Shown here: positions 1 to 10,840 of the stretch, piece by piece
Layout: every line of letters begins with the position of its first letter
Position numbering within the stretch: position 1 is the stretch's first letter
Assembly (NCBI GenBank): GCA_028456385.1
Contig: JALNQF010000005.1
Location: 585,090-649,089, forward strand
Direction: 5' to 3'
DNA: 64,000 nt
DNA from: Ophiosphaerella korrae
Lineage: Eukaryota > Ascomycota > Dothideomycetes > Pleosporales > Phaeosphaeriaceae
The notes under the pieces: generated by a model
Databases searched by the model: none
Told to the model about the DNA's origin: nothing
What the model saw: the letters and a program-made list of their open reading frames with translations, nothing else
Position numbers and translations under genes: made by a program

Positions 1-1542
1 CAGATGTCTAACTTTGGCTACCCTATCCGGATCAAGTTTATACCGTCACTAGCTTACCGACTCACGTTGCAGCGACCTCAGTCTGCCAGACCATGTAAGC
101 TGCCGCATATCAACTGGACGAGAGCTTTTAGGAAGCGCCATCCGATAATCGAGGCAAGGATGGTTGGAGCGCTAGACTGGAAGCGCCATGAGAAGAACAT
201 ATACCCCAAGATTGCGCAATGGTTTGAGGTAATTAGAGAAGTATTACAGTGCCCAGCAATCCTAGCTGAGAATGTGTATAATATGGACGAGACAGGAGTC
301 ATGCTATCTATGCTAGGCTCTGTCAAAGTCCTTGTCGGTAAGGATGATAAGCGAAAGTATAGAGGTGCACGAGTCAAGCATACGACTATAACCGCTATTG
401 AATGCATTAGTGGAGACGGTGGGTATCTGAATCCTATGATCATCTGGCCGGCCACCACCCACCAGAGTAACTAGACTACGTTTCCTACCCCTGGATGGCA
501 GTATGCGTGCTCTGAATCTAGATATACTAATTCCTACATCAGCTTAGAATAGCTCAAGCGCATCTTTGATCCAGAAACTAAAGACCGAGCCAAGGGTAGG
601 CCTCGAGTATTGATCTGCGATGGCTTCGGGACCCATGAAACTCTCGAGGTACTCGAATTTTGCCTTGAAAATAACATCATCTTATGCCGTCTCCCATCCC
701 ATACCTCTCACAAGCTCCAGCCTTGCGACGTTGCCCTGTTTGCTGCACTTAAGGCAGCCTATCGCGATGAAGTTGAACGGCTAGAGCGAGGTGGTGTTAA
801 TACGATTGGTAAAGAGCATTTTACCTCACTATATAGCCGTGCAAGAAGCAAGGCATTCACCCAAAGAAACATCAGGTCTGGGTTCTCTGCGTGTGGGTTG
901 TTTCCATTCAACCCAGATAGAGTACTCTGAAGTATGCCAAAGCCTCCTCCGGAACTAACCCTCGTCGACACGAATGAGGTAGATGTCACGTCAAATCCTC
1001 AAGACACTGTTCGATCACCTCTTACACCGGTGACGCCAGTGACAACGCAGGGGCTAGCATCGCTGCAGAATATCACAATTAAGCAAGCCACCGAATGCTT
1101 TGACCAGAGGACCATATCTAGCCTCCAAAAGAATATCCAGAAGATATCAAAGGCTGCTCATTTAGCACTCTCTAAAGGCATCCTTCAGCGGGACCAGATC
1201 GGATTCCTGACGAAGAATAACGACGAGTCTAAGGTCCGACGATCGGCTAAAGGACACATACTTGGAAGAAGGGCAGAAAAGGGGGAAGGAGCGGTCATGG
1301 GTTGGAACGAGCTTGAAGCAGCGCGAGCAAAGCGCGCTGAGCAAGAGGCAGCTACCGCAGCTAGATCCACCGGAAAATGTGGAAGAAAACGTAAAGGTAC
1401 AGGCGGACGAGAGCCTCAGGCTAATGTAGCGAAACAGGGTGGAGTACAGGATGAAATCCAGGTTGAAGATCAGGTTGCGTCAGCATGGAGAGCTCCGGAA
1501 GCACCTATGGTTCATAATAAGGGTTTAGCGTACGGTCGCTAG
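1..1542 (+). pseudogene. Fot1/pogo-type DDE transposase, RIP-broken, 5' end outside window
   Basis: Reads in one frame from the left edge to the TAG at 1540-1542. The start lies within the CENP-B/Tc5-type HTH region (WTRAFRKRHP, then ALDWKRH). The DDE core follows: NMDETG (first Asp), VLICDGFGTHET (second) and LPSHTSHKLQPCDVALF (third). The C-terminal part is Lys/Arg-rich (GRKRKGTGG). The frame is cut by TAG at 472-474, TAG at 550-552 and TGA at 928-930; each can arise from TGG or CGA by one C:G to T:A transition, and sequence on both sides still translates as transposase. This is therefore a dead copy whose only visible lesions are RIP-type. The 5' terminal repeat and probably the N-terminal HTH lie outside the window; the 3' end is the repeat at 1539-1649. 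The pogo/Fot1 assignment is from family knowledge and firm; activity is excluded by the stops. Confidence 0.9.
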
Positions 1543-1649
1543 CGAAATCGGCTTCACCCTTAACGCGGCAGCAACACAGTTCTAGCCCACCGTAAGCGAA
1601 AGCCTGGGGCTCCCCACCTTACGTATCTGGTTTGGCACACTTTGCACAG
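1539..1649 (+). repeat. 3' terminal segment of the pogo-type element, left copy of an inverted pair
   Basis: A 111-bp segment starting at the transposase stop codon and ending near CACAG at 1645-1649. Its reverse complement recurs at 5288-5398 with about 12 mismatches by hand count (about 89% identity), mostly transitions. Similarity stops on both sides. Because the segment begins at the transposase stop, both copies represent the same (3') end of the element, and their outer ends face each other across the NACHT gene. Confidence 0.85.
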
Positions 1650-1753
1650 GCGACTATCCTCCCTAATAGCGGTAGCAACTACAAGTACCATCTCACATAG
1701 GTTGTGCCTTACAATGATTGCTAAACGAACTGCTGTACTTTGACTATGCTGTT

Positions 1754-1993
1754 TTATGCTACATCTGCCCTACCACTTTTAGAGGTAATCTGCTCGCTAA
1801 GTTCCATAGCTTCTAACTGCCATGTTGTGAGGGCTTCACGAGATGACTTGGTATGAGGATGTTGAGGGCCCAAGACTACTGACCACAGCTTGCAGCAGTC
1901 CTCTATTAGCAAAATTACTTTATTTATAAGTCCGTGGCCCTTTAGCTCCCTAGACATTGTTCTAAGTGTGGCTGTTATGTAGTAATGAACGAT
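1754..1993 (-). pseudogene. In-frame TPR-like tail downstream of the NACHT stop codon
   Basis: These 79 codons plus stop continue the exact frame of the NACHT gene beyond its TAG at 1994-1996, with no other stop. The text includes LGPQHPHTKSSREALTTW, which resembles the conserved turn of kinesin-light-chain-type TPR repeats (LGxxHPxTxxS), the usual C-terminal repeat of fungal NACHT and NB-ARC proteins. Either the NACHT gene once ended here and its CAG (Gln) became TAG by one transition, or this is unrelated relic sequence. I favour a lost C-terminus, because frame, strand and family all agree. An internal ATG at 1955-1957 could start a 67-residue peptide, but independent expression is not supported. 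Confidence 0.6.
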
Positions 1994-4895
1994 CTACATG
2001 ACAGCACACAATCCCCTTTTGCTCTTTGCCGACGTTCCTATCCCTTCCATTTTATCAAGTAGGTTGATCAAAGCACCCGCATCCTCTGGGAATACTTGCT
2101 GCAGCACATCATCCGCCCTAAGATGTCTCCCCAGGCCTTCAATCTCTCTTTCAAGTTTCTGGTACTTCCGGTCGGCACCATAATAAATCATCAGTTCGCA
2201 AGCCTCATAGGCATTCTTTAGCAATCTGCGCCGCTTCTGCGAAGATGGGTCAAGAAATTTAGTCATATCCCAGGAATCTTGAACCATAGTCGTTTTTGGA
2301 GCATCGATCTGGAGCTGAAGGAGAAAATCTGCCCAAACAGACCGGTTATCCGTTGGTAAGTCTCTGGACAAATCTTCGACGAAATGCTGCATCTCTCTGT
2401 CGCCTTCCGCCGCCTCTTTTGGTAACAGGTCGTTTACTTGGGTTAGTTTAGCGTTTGGATTTGCGTCGTTTTTGAGGAGGCATTCAAGCATGGATAACCC
2501 GATCTGATCCGTCATAGAAAGTTCGAAAGTATCATCATTCTCCACCGCATATTCACCTCTCAACGCCTGTCGTAGTAATTTCGCAACATCCCTGTCGTCA
2601 CCATCTTGGCGTAAAATTTTGATTTTCTCTAGAACGTACAGTTCGAGATCAAACCGCACGGCGATATCCAAAAGCGATAGGCACTCGTCATCTCCAGCGA
2701 GCCGAGACCAAGCCGAAAACCAAATCTTCATATTCATATCATCCAAAACACCAATCTCCAAGTACTCTGACTGCCTCTCAACCTCTCTCGCGTAATGTAG
2801 AGTTCCTGCAATCAAGTCCTTGCGCATGCAAACGCTTTCCATAGTTCTCGATACCGCCAGAGGGTGCGCCCTGAACATTGCCCAGTATGCCTTGCACAAA
2901 GCCGAACTTGGATTGAAATGTGCACCGGACCGGTTAATTAACTGGCTGTTCATTTCACTAGTCCGTAAAAAGTCCATAACAGTCCGGTGGAGAAACCCCA
3001 CTTTCACTCCAGAAAAATCGGTCTCGTCAGGGTGGACGGAAATGAATAAGAGATCCCTGCAACTTGCATTTAGTCGCCGCCGTTGCTGATCAACTATTGT
3101 GGCAATCTTCTCCGACAACAATGGAGTGATGCGATCGCCGAGTGTGAAGGTAGAATCTGCTTGTTCCCTGCTTATGAAGTGAAAGGTAACAACTGGTAGT
3201 GTATGTAGTGAAGCAAGCATCACTCTAAACACTTGGGCTGTTTGACACTGGTAAATTGGTTCGATGTTTTGCAACATGAGGTCAAAGTACTTCTCTAACT
3301 CCGTAGGTAGTTCCTCAAGCCGTCGATAAAGATCTGTCATTGTGTCGCTGTTGACAAGACCTCGAAGGAGCGACCGAACGACCAAGTATACCCACAGGAA
3401 GACACCATGTGCTCTCTCTTGGATTTGCTGAGCCAAGGTATCAGCACCTTCTTGATCTCGCATTCTCAGCTTGAGGAATCGTGCGTTATCTTCGAGATTG
3501 TCCCTGATATAGAGCCGAATATCGTTTTTGGTAAGTTCCTGGACGCGTAAGGTCCATATTGAGTTACCAAAGGCGTCGATGAAGTCTTGCCAAGGACGAC
3601 TAGAGAGACAGAGCTTAAGGTGAGATGATCGCGACAACAGATGGAAAAGTTCGGCAATCTTCTGATGATCTCCGTCATACTCATCTAGTCCATCAACGAA
3701 GAGGCATATCTTTATCTTTTCCGTGCGTTCAGGAGAAAGAGCCAGCTGCTTAAAGACTGCTAACAACTCAGATCCAGTCCAACTTTCTTCACTGGCAAAC
3801 GACCTATCTGTCCACCGTTTCGGCGCCACTTGAGGTATTATCTCCGGGTATTGTGAGAGAATCTGGAAGAGTAACGTACGGAGGAGACCAACTAGTGACT
3901 TCTGCACAGGATTTCCAGCGCTCCAAAAGTAGTGAGTTGCTATGATGAGGTTATTGCCTTGAGCCCATTGGAGAAGTAGCCGGTACGTCTCATGATGGCT
4001 TTGAATGAATTTCATTAGCGTTGACTTTCCCGACCCAGCTTTGCCAGTAATCCAGTATATACGATCAGATGCATTGGAGGACTGCAGCCATGGTGTGAAG
4101 TTGGCGCTGCTAGAGGGATCAAAAATCCATTCGAATGTTTGTCGATGCGCATCTTGAATGTCTGAATGCCGCTCCTTGATTTGTTTGAAATGCAGACTCT
4201 TCAGTATCCTCACCACCTTATTACTTGCTTCAGCTTTCTCGGTAAAGTGACGTAACAAATCCGCAAAGTCGCTGAATACATTGGTGTCTCTGTCCTGCCA
4301 GTCTCTGTGATCAAGCATACGTTTAAGGTCCGCAGCCATTTTATCGAGTTGTAGTCTATTTTCATGCTGGAATGTTCTGGTCAATGCCGTCAAATCTTTG
4401 ACAGAAACGGTGATTTCATCTGTATGCACGCTACAGAACATCAGATATCGAAAAAGCTGCACAGCAAAGGTGGTGTTACCTAAGGAGGATCGTGAGATGA
4501 GAACAGATAGCATCGCGCATTTTCTCTAGCCGACGTTCGATGTCTCTAATTCGCGCCCTCTTGTGCATCATCTTCAAGGATTTCAAACTGGCTTGCAGCA
4601 ACGGGTTTTTTTGTTTGTCGGGCTTAAGATCGTCAAGAAGCGCCATCATCTCCTCAGAGAGTTTAGAGCATGCTTGTACCAACACTTTTAGTTTGTCATC
4701 CGTCGGAACGTCGGAGCGGTCACTTAGTTTCCTAATAGATGCTTGAAGCATGCTTGTTTTCTTCTCGATGTCCAAATTCTCCACTAGTGACCCCGATTTG
4801 TAAAGGTCGTGGGCAAATGAGATGAATTTTCCACCGGCATCCAGAAATTGAACAACATTACTAGCGAGTCCCACGAGTGCTAAAGCTTCTGCCAT
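1994..4895 (-). CDS. NACHT-domain STAND protein (fungal NLR-like)
   Basis: Two exons, 4895-4480 and 4430-1994, splice to 950 residues. The N-terminus (MAEALALVGLASNVVQFLDA) matches the helical N-terminal domain common in fungal NLR-like proteins. Walker A is GKAGSGKST (about residues 268-276) and Walker B is KICLFVDGLDEYDGD, followed by a sensor-like LCLSSRPW; this is NACHT NTPase architecture. The C-terminal third is helical and lacks clear repeats, though LLECLLKNDANPNAK is ankyrin-like. Such proteins act as NTP-driven switches in fungal non-self recognition and programmed cell death; the ligand here is unknown. The protein ends in CAVM, a possible CaaX prenylation box, but an open in-frame TPR-like tail follows the TAG, so the natural end is uncertain. 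The start at 4895 is chosen because it gives the family's standard N-terminus. The gene lies between two pogo end repeats. An effector domain (HeLo, Goodbye or lipase type) is not evident. Confidence 0.88.
4431..4479 (-). other. 49-nt spliceosomal intron in the NACHT gene
   Basis: On the minus strand the exon ends in AG before a GTAACA donor; there is a CTGAT branch-like site and the intron ends TGTAG. Removing it joins LTILL to S-VHTDEITV and restores one frame between the N-terminal domain and the NACHT part, which otherwise lie in different frames. The length suits fungal introns. A frameshift is the alternative, but the full set of splice signals at exactly the needed positions makes an intron much more likely. 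Confidence 0.85.
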
Positions 4896-5287
4896 GGCAA
4901 CGCAAAATGCGTATTATTCGAAGAAACTTCTGCGCTAACATAATTGTATAAGTCTAAAATCAATGGGATTTCATGGCAGTGAAGCACCCACCTTGATTTA
5001 TCTGCGTCATAATGAAATGCATCAGATATCACACTGAAGCGTATCGACTCTTTGGAGCTTTTTGACAACCCCTCTTAACATTGATACTTCTCAGCTAGTG
5101 ATATCAACACTATTGCACCAAGCATCTGATAATTTGGAAGCTCAAAATCAAAAACGTCAAGGCGAAGGGTTGCCTGATGACAACGTGCACTGCTTGGTGT
5201 AAAAGGAGACGCAGAGTGTGGGCTGAACCTTGGTGATGCCCACTACAGCCTGATGGCCCAAGCATGAGGCGGTGGCTTAGAATGAGG

Positions 5288-5398
5288 CAGTGTGGAATGC
5301 GCCAAACCAGATACGTAAGGTGGGGAGCCTCAGGCTTTCGCTTACGGTGGGGTAGAACTGTGTTGCAGCTGCGTTGGGGGTGAAGCCGATTTCGCTAG
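5288..5398 (-). repeat. Inverted copy of the pogo 3' end segment
   Basis: Reverse complement of 1539-1649 with about 89% identity; begins CAGTGTGGAATGCGCC and ends at TTCGCTAG. No transposase sequence follows to the right, so this is a solitary end remnant or a deeply deleted element. Confidence 0.85.
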
Positions 5399-5958
5399 AG
5401 ACTGTAACATTCGTCTTAATAGACTCGATCTTGGTTGATAACGAGGGCCTACTTATTTCTCATGACTGTCAGCTGGTCTGGACTTCTATTCTGAGATGAC
5501 GCTCACCCTGATGATGCACAGCCACCTCTGCTGACAATGATCTACTGCTAAGATTATTAGATAATCAGTAATAAGGGCACACCTTCCGCCCGGGTCACGT
5601 TTCTCTTGTCCGGCTAAAGTTTCAGGTACCGACCAGGGTGGCAACGTCGCATAATCCTGCTTTCTCCGGCAGCCATACGGGCGGTAAGAGCTATTGAACG
5701 TAGGAGCAGGATTTGTTATAAGGTATTGAACAGATCTATCGGATCTGAAGCTGCAATTAGATGTATCATGTTGTTGCATACTGGGGAGTCTTCAACAACC
5801 AAATAGGATGCCCTCGTCGAAGAGCCGTAAAGTATACTGTAGGACTGGTAATTTTTGGTGCCGAAGCACGCGACTTATTCTTGAGGAGCCCTTTTACATT
5901 ATCACTGCCAGTAAGTTTAAGTAATAGACGTTGCTGCATTATGTATGTGACTTGAGTT
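5399..5958. other. Intergenic, no gene recognised
   Basis: Short open frames occur on both strands, but none has recognisable domain text. The segment may hold the promoter of nothing on the plus strand and the 3' flank of the minus-strand gene ending at 5959. Confidence 0.5.
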
Positions 5959-8179
5959 CTAAGTACCTGTAATCTGTCTCGCTTCGGTGTGTCTCGCTTC
6001 GCAATAGGTGACGTTAGCAATCATTTGATGCCCGATTATGCTTCCCACGGCCAGCCAGTGAGCATGGCGATTGCCTTTTACTAGCAAAATACATATTCGG
6101 TCATCAAGATCTGCATAACCAATCGATCCATACCTATCAACGTCACCGTACCTCCAGTTAAAGCCTTTGACGGTGACAGCGTCCAGTCCCAATTTTACCT
6201 CGTCAGGCTCTTTCTCGCCTGGGTCCTCCTCCATGTGCTCACAAGGGTCGGTTTGCATAGTCCCCCAAAGCGCGCGATGCAAATGCCGATAGCCGAAGTG
6301 AAGAGAAAAGTTAGTATTATTCGTTCCGGCTTGGCCAAGGTTCTCACTGATGTCATATCGACAAGTGCACCAAAACTCGTGGGTCCTACTGCTGAAGTAT
6401 TCTGTCGGTGTCGCGATCTTATACACACACCGCGGTACAAATTTCCCTCTATCGTCCACTATAGAGTTTGGAGGCTGCTCGTCGACGATTGGTAGTGCAT
6501 CTAAGATACGGTATTTTCTTTCGTTAGTCTTCACGTTGAAAGGAACGCCTCTCTTTATGCTCAATACACCCAAATCAAGCACAGATGGATCAAAGTCTCC
6601 GAAATTTGCAAAGAACACACTCCACCCATAATCACTAAACAGATGTGTTTTTGAATGTGTGTCTTCCGGATGATCTTGGAAGCGAATACCCATTAGTAGC
6701 TTACAGACTTGATTGAACCAATCATCTTCGACAATTCTGAAGATGCTTTTCCAATCCCAGTCGTGGAAAGCCTTGTAAAGAGGGTCTTGAAACAAAACGG
6801 AATGAAAGCCGTATACTAGAGGCAATGTGGCACAAGATTCTAGGTCGGAAACATGGCTGAATGACAATATTAGAAGCGAACATGGAAGAATCAACTGGGA
6901 TAAGCCAAAGTTGTTGGTTTCCTTCTGCTTATTGAGAAGATCGCGCATCGACGTGGGCATCCTGTCCATCCAGGTTTCCCGATCATCGTCCATGCATTTG
7001 TCGACCCAACGGTTGATCACATCCTCGCCAATGTGTATACCGCGGAATAGCATTTTAGTTGCGTCCAAGATACGCCATCGTTCAATGACTTCCGGAAAAT
7101 GGGTTTCGAATAGAACAGAAGTTGCCATGCTGACTCGATGAGGCAGCCGGAACATCGCAAGACTCATTCGGATAGCCAGCGCACATGTGAAAGAAACGAG
7201 ATCGGAGTACCCTTGTGAATCGTCGCTGACCAGTATTGAGGTATTGAATTGCCGACGTAGGAATGTGGTTCCATAGCCTTCGAGAGGTATGCGCTCTTGC
7301 GCGGTGATTCGAGTTAGGGTTTCATCCATTCCAGGACGCAGGATCACTGCCATGCTCTTGTCAAGAAGAGATACAGAGTCTGGGCTCTCATCGTTAGTAG
7401 GCGGCGACCAAGAAATCCGTCAGGGCATCCTTGAATGGTGACTGTAAGTCCGAGGATGAAGTGGGCCCACATCACCAGTGGTATCAATCCGCTGCAATTC
7501 TCTACCTGCATTATGCGATCTTCTGGTAAACTCTGCAATATGTACAAGTAGTCCATGGATGCTAAAAGTAGACTGGACGGAAGTGTCCTCCACATTGATG
7601 CGCCAGAGAGAGGACTTTCGTCGATGCTGCCCAAAGATTTAGGCAGCTTCGCTTCAACTAGGCCGACATACAGTGCCCATGGGAACAGGCTCGTTTCAGC
7701 ACATACGGCCATCAAGGTTCCGTGAATACCTTCGTAATTGGCATCCGGGTTGGATTGGGGGAGATTCATGGCGAATCGTTGATTCATACACTCTACAAGC
7801 GCATTTGCCAGCGACGTACGCTCGTGAAACCAGCTTAAAAACGATAGTTGAATAACCGTCGACATATAGTAGTTGTCTTTTAGAGCACGTTGAAGTGTTG
7901 GCCCAGGTTGCGAGTTGAGCATCATGGTGGTTGCAGCGTGTGGAGAGGAATCAAAGACCCTGTTTTGACGGCATCCTTGAAATGCATTTGGAGCTTTGAA
8001 TCGATTTTTCCTCTACCGAATATAGTTGCTAGATCTTCTTCGACGAGCAGATCTGAGCCCGATTTTCGAAGGTCGCGGGCGGTTTTGTAGACCGAGAGTG
8101 CTGCTGAAGATATTGCTTGTTTCACGGGCAGAATGTTGGTGAGCTCTATGGATAGCTGCGCTGCGAATGGGAGAGGCAT
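5959..8179 (-). pseudogene. Conserved fungal protein of unknown function, two frameshifts
   Basis: Three successive minus-strand frames form one protein of about 740 residues: 8179-7922 (MPLPFAAQLSIELTNILPVK), 7925-7344 (QPGPTLQRALKDNYYMSTVI) and 7353-5959 (LEGYGTTFLRRQFNTSILV). The style matches a family of uncharacterised fungal proteins that I know only as hypothetical; no catalytic motif is evident. The first break falls around 7918-7935, where both frames are open across the junction. The second falls around 7395-7425, where a second frame reads SPPTNDESPDSVSLLDKSM into the last part. Both shifts are single-base in effect. TACTAAC occurs near the second break and resembles a yeast-type branch site, but no donor gives a sensible junction, so indels (or assembly errors) are preferred to introns. 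The start at 8179 gives a plausible conserved N-terminus. Confidence 0.7.
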
Positions 8180-8488
8180 GGTTGAGGCTGTTGCGAAAGG
8201 CTGGGGATACGTTGGGGCTTAAAACTGCTACCTGAAACTCTCTAATAAAGGCTGTTAATCGAGCGGCTATAGTTACAAAAATTTAGACAGTCTATTTATC
8301 TTATCGCTACTAACAGATCTACCCTTCCTTGCATATATTGTTCGCTGACCGCAGGCAAATACGAGGCTCTCACGAAATGGAGGAAGGTTCTTATCATAGA
8401 TTGGCTTAGGAGGACATATCGCTCGACTAGATAGGTCTAGGACGTTGCCTGAATGTGGAAGCGCATGTCACCGATTGGTCGAACCCTG

Positions 8489-8850
8489 TCACTCTCGTGT
8501 CCGGTGTAGGTGGGGTAAACGACTATTTTCTGCCTTGCATCTGCCTTGTCTGGACCTAAATATGTCTGAGTAGACCACATTTCCGGGACAGATGCTCGGC
8601 TTGTTCAATTTGGGGAACTGACACTTATGCATAGCAAGTAGTATGGGATTTTCATACAGCGTCGTTTCCACTAGCCTACCCCCTCTCTCAGAATTGTCCC
8701 AAAGCTCTTCTTGTAGCGTCCAGAACTCCTCATCAAAATCGATTAGAATCGCTTCTCCATCGCGAATGAAAAAATTGTACTTGTTGATGTCTCCGTGTTT
8801 GATTCCCAATTTATGTAGTTTCAGCAATGTCAGCTAGATCGCTTCAGCAC
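8489..8850 (-). pseudogene. C-lobe fragment of a protein-kinase-like gene
   Basis: Contains a kinase catalytic loop, LGIKHGDINKYNFF (HGD-x4-N), followed by AILIDFDEEF in the metal-binding DFG position (here DFD). This is the pattern of the fungal small kinase-like/LPS-kinase-type family. Nothing resembling the N-lobe (Gly loop, beta-3 Lys, alpha-C Glu) lies upstream; at about 8830-8850 the sequence passes into the hAT-type transposase on the opposite strand. The gene was probably cut by that insertion. Even the last bases before the junction need a frame change to keep kinase-like text (ADIAE, then KLHKLG). No function is likely. Confidence 0.65.
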
Positions 8851-10033
8851 CTTCAACTTACTCTGCGACGGCGGCATCAGGTGGAATTCTACTTATTTGA
8901 TGCTGTTGCGTTGCTATCAACTACGTAAGGCCATTGCGCGGTTTATCACCCAGTGGAGCCGCAAAGGCGACAGCCGACTCGACGAACAGGAGGGCTACTC
9001 CACCCAAGCAGAAGCCGATAACGGCAACGCAATTGGATAGGATGAGTGGGAGCAGGTGAAGGAGATCATCGATTTTTTACGCCCTTTTTATAAGATGACG
9101 CTGTCAATTAAAGGCAATAGCATCCGCGGTTCACTGGGGTGGCAGATCGTCAATCTGCAGTACTTGTGGGAGCACCTCCACGAGCAACAGCGCTGCGTCT
9201 TCCCTGGCTCTCACCCATGGCTTAAAAACGCCATTAAATATAGAATCTCTAAGCTGACGAATTATTTCGATCGCCTTGTGTTAGATCCACCTGTCTCCAC
9301 TAGCTGTGTCGCCGCGATTCTCGTGCCCAGGCTCCGGTTACTGTGGTTTAAAACCCACTGGGCGCAGTATCTAAAGTACTATAAGAAGGCGGAGGCTTCC
9401 CTCCGGGAGGTCTTCAAACGCTACGTTGAGCAAGAGGAGCAATAGAAGGAGGTCCCTGCCACCGACGACAGCGATCTCCGCCGTCGAAAGATCCCCGCAG
9501 GTCAATATTTGGATGCGTCTTTTAAGGCGACGTTAAGCGTTAACACCTCGCTGCTCACTGGCCGGAGGACTCATAAACGTTATAAATTCCACACGGAACT
9601 TGAGGACTATTTAGATGAGGCAGCCGACGATATACTGCTTGCCGAAGAGGACAGCAAATCCGCTCACGCGATTCTACTGTATGGGCGCCCCATCCGGTGG
9701 TGGCAGCAGGTAGGGCAGAAGCGCTTCCCATTACTCTACAAGATCGCAATTGACTACCTGGTGATCCCCGGCACTAGCTGCGAGTGTGAGCGCTCCTTCT
9801 CCAAGGCAGGCAGATTAGTGACGACAGATCGCAATTCACTATCTGCGTGCGTTATTGAGGCCTGTCAGCTGCAGAAGGACTGGATTCTCCGTCGGATGGT
9901 GCCATCCGACCTCAATAACCAGGTGGACTATATACGCCGGAAGGACATCTCCCGAACGATCAATTCACCGTCTCGGGGCCCCCCTCCCCTCCAATCAGCA
10001 CCCTCAGTTGCTGCCAGCAGCTTCAGCAGCTGA
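8840..10033 (+). pseudogene. hAT-family transposase, 5'-truncated, with stops
   Basis: One plus-strand frame carries hAT text: IRWNSTYLMLLRCYQLRKAI (the RWNSTY block), then EIIDFLRPFYKMTLSIKG, and the C-terminal dimerisation (hATC) region RWWQQVGQKRFPLLYKIAID with TSCECERSFSKAGRLVTTDR. The zinc-finger BED part and the N-terminal half are missing, so the copy is truncated at its junction with the kinase relic. Stops occur at 9038-9040 (TAG) and 9443-9445 (TAG), both explicable as CAG to TAG. The end is the TGA at 10031-10033. I could not identify terminal inverted repeats or an 8-bp TSD. A GC-rich reading and few lesions suggest a younger insertion than the right-hand block. Confidence 0.85.
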
Positions 10034-10250
10034 TTGGGGCTCCCACCGGCCAGCAGCTGCCCGGCCTGCTTGCTGCCAGAACCAGTTGCGTGCTGATGGC
10101 AGTGCTGCCCCCTTGGGGTAGAGACCCGGATTTCCGACTTAGAATCAACTACGGCACGTGTGGTGGCATAAAATCAGGTACACCAGTCATTAAGTTACTA
10201 CCTGAAGGCTCAAAATCAGGCACCCCTAGCTGATTACAGGCATAATCACA

Positions 10251-10302
10251 GAGCGTCTCTTCCCTGGGAGCGTCTTTCTCCTGGGAGCGTCTCACCTGTT
10301 GG
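10251..10302. repeat. Three tandem 17-18-bp units
   Basis: GAGCGTCTCTTCCCTGG, GAGCGTCTTTCTCCTGG and GAGCGTCTCACCTGTTGG lie head to tail just past the hAT relic. This may be subterminal hAT repeat (binding-site type) or a simple minisatellite. No spacer-repeat alternation, so not CRISPR. Confidence 0.75.
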
Positions 10303-10582
10303 TGCGACACTGGTATTTGCGGAGGATGGAATTTAAAGGACAGTCATCAGTGCAAAGTTCCTGCCGGAATACTGCTTAATTCGGTACGAAATGAGTGTTT
10401 TGGTTAAAGTACAAAATGATCCAACTGATTTCCCCTCCCCTTTCCCTTCATCAGCATCTTCCACCTTCCCAATACCCGTTTAGGTGTCTCTGTTGCGGTA
10501 ATAATCGCTATTACTACATTGTTAGTAAACTTCTTGAGAGCTTTAAGCTGGCGATATAGTTCACCTACCCTAATACTAGAGA

Positions 10583-10840
10583 TTAGCAATATCGACACTG
10601 AGAATTGATCTGCGGTGCCTGAATAATATTTTTTGGCGCTGGGGTCTTGCAGAAGCCACTCTTTCCAGATGGAGTCGTTCGAGCGCCACACCGGTACGGC
10701 ACTTCCTGGTATAGATGACCACAGACGGACGAGTAGTAAACATACCAGCCGCAGGCACAACTGTTGGGGTTCGAGGGATCGTTAACCAGATGATTCTGGA
10801 CATCAGATCCCATTTGTGCCGCTGTAATTTGCGCTGCCAT
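10583..10840 (-). CDS. Small Cys-rich protein, possible zinc-binding fold
   Basis: An 85-residue frame starting MAAQITAAQMGSDVQNHL. Cysteines fall at 28, 30, 40, 51, 64, 82 and 85, with His at 42 (CACGWYVYYSSVCGHLY, then RCGARTTPSGKSGFC). The CxC-x9-CxH spacing with later CG and FC recalls uncharacterised small fungal proteins that probably bind zinc. There is no hydrophobic signal peptide, so a secreted effector is unlikely unless the start is wrong. Another frame over the same DNA lacks any pattern, and the Cys/His order makes this the coding choice. Function unknown; it could also be a relic of a longer gene. Confidence 0.5.
   Translation of the reverse strand: MAAQITAAQMGSDVQNHLVNDPSNPNSCACGWYVYYSSVCGHLYQEVPYRCGARTTPSGKSGFCKTPAPKNIIQAPQINSQCRYC

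Noticed and set aside
4880..5068. Upstream minus-strand frame before the NACHT start
   Set aside because: Different frame from the gene, no domain text; probably 5' flank.
1..5398. Composite transposon carrying the NACHT gene
   Set aside because: The two 111-bp repeats are both the 3' end of the element and point inward, so they do not form outer ends.
7380..7430. Intron in the conserved gene using TACTAAC
   Set aside because: No donor upstream keeps the conserved text on both sides in frame.
10251..10302. CRISPR-like array
   Set aside because: Contiguous tandem units without spacers in a eukaryotic genome.
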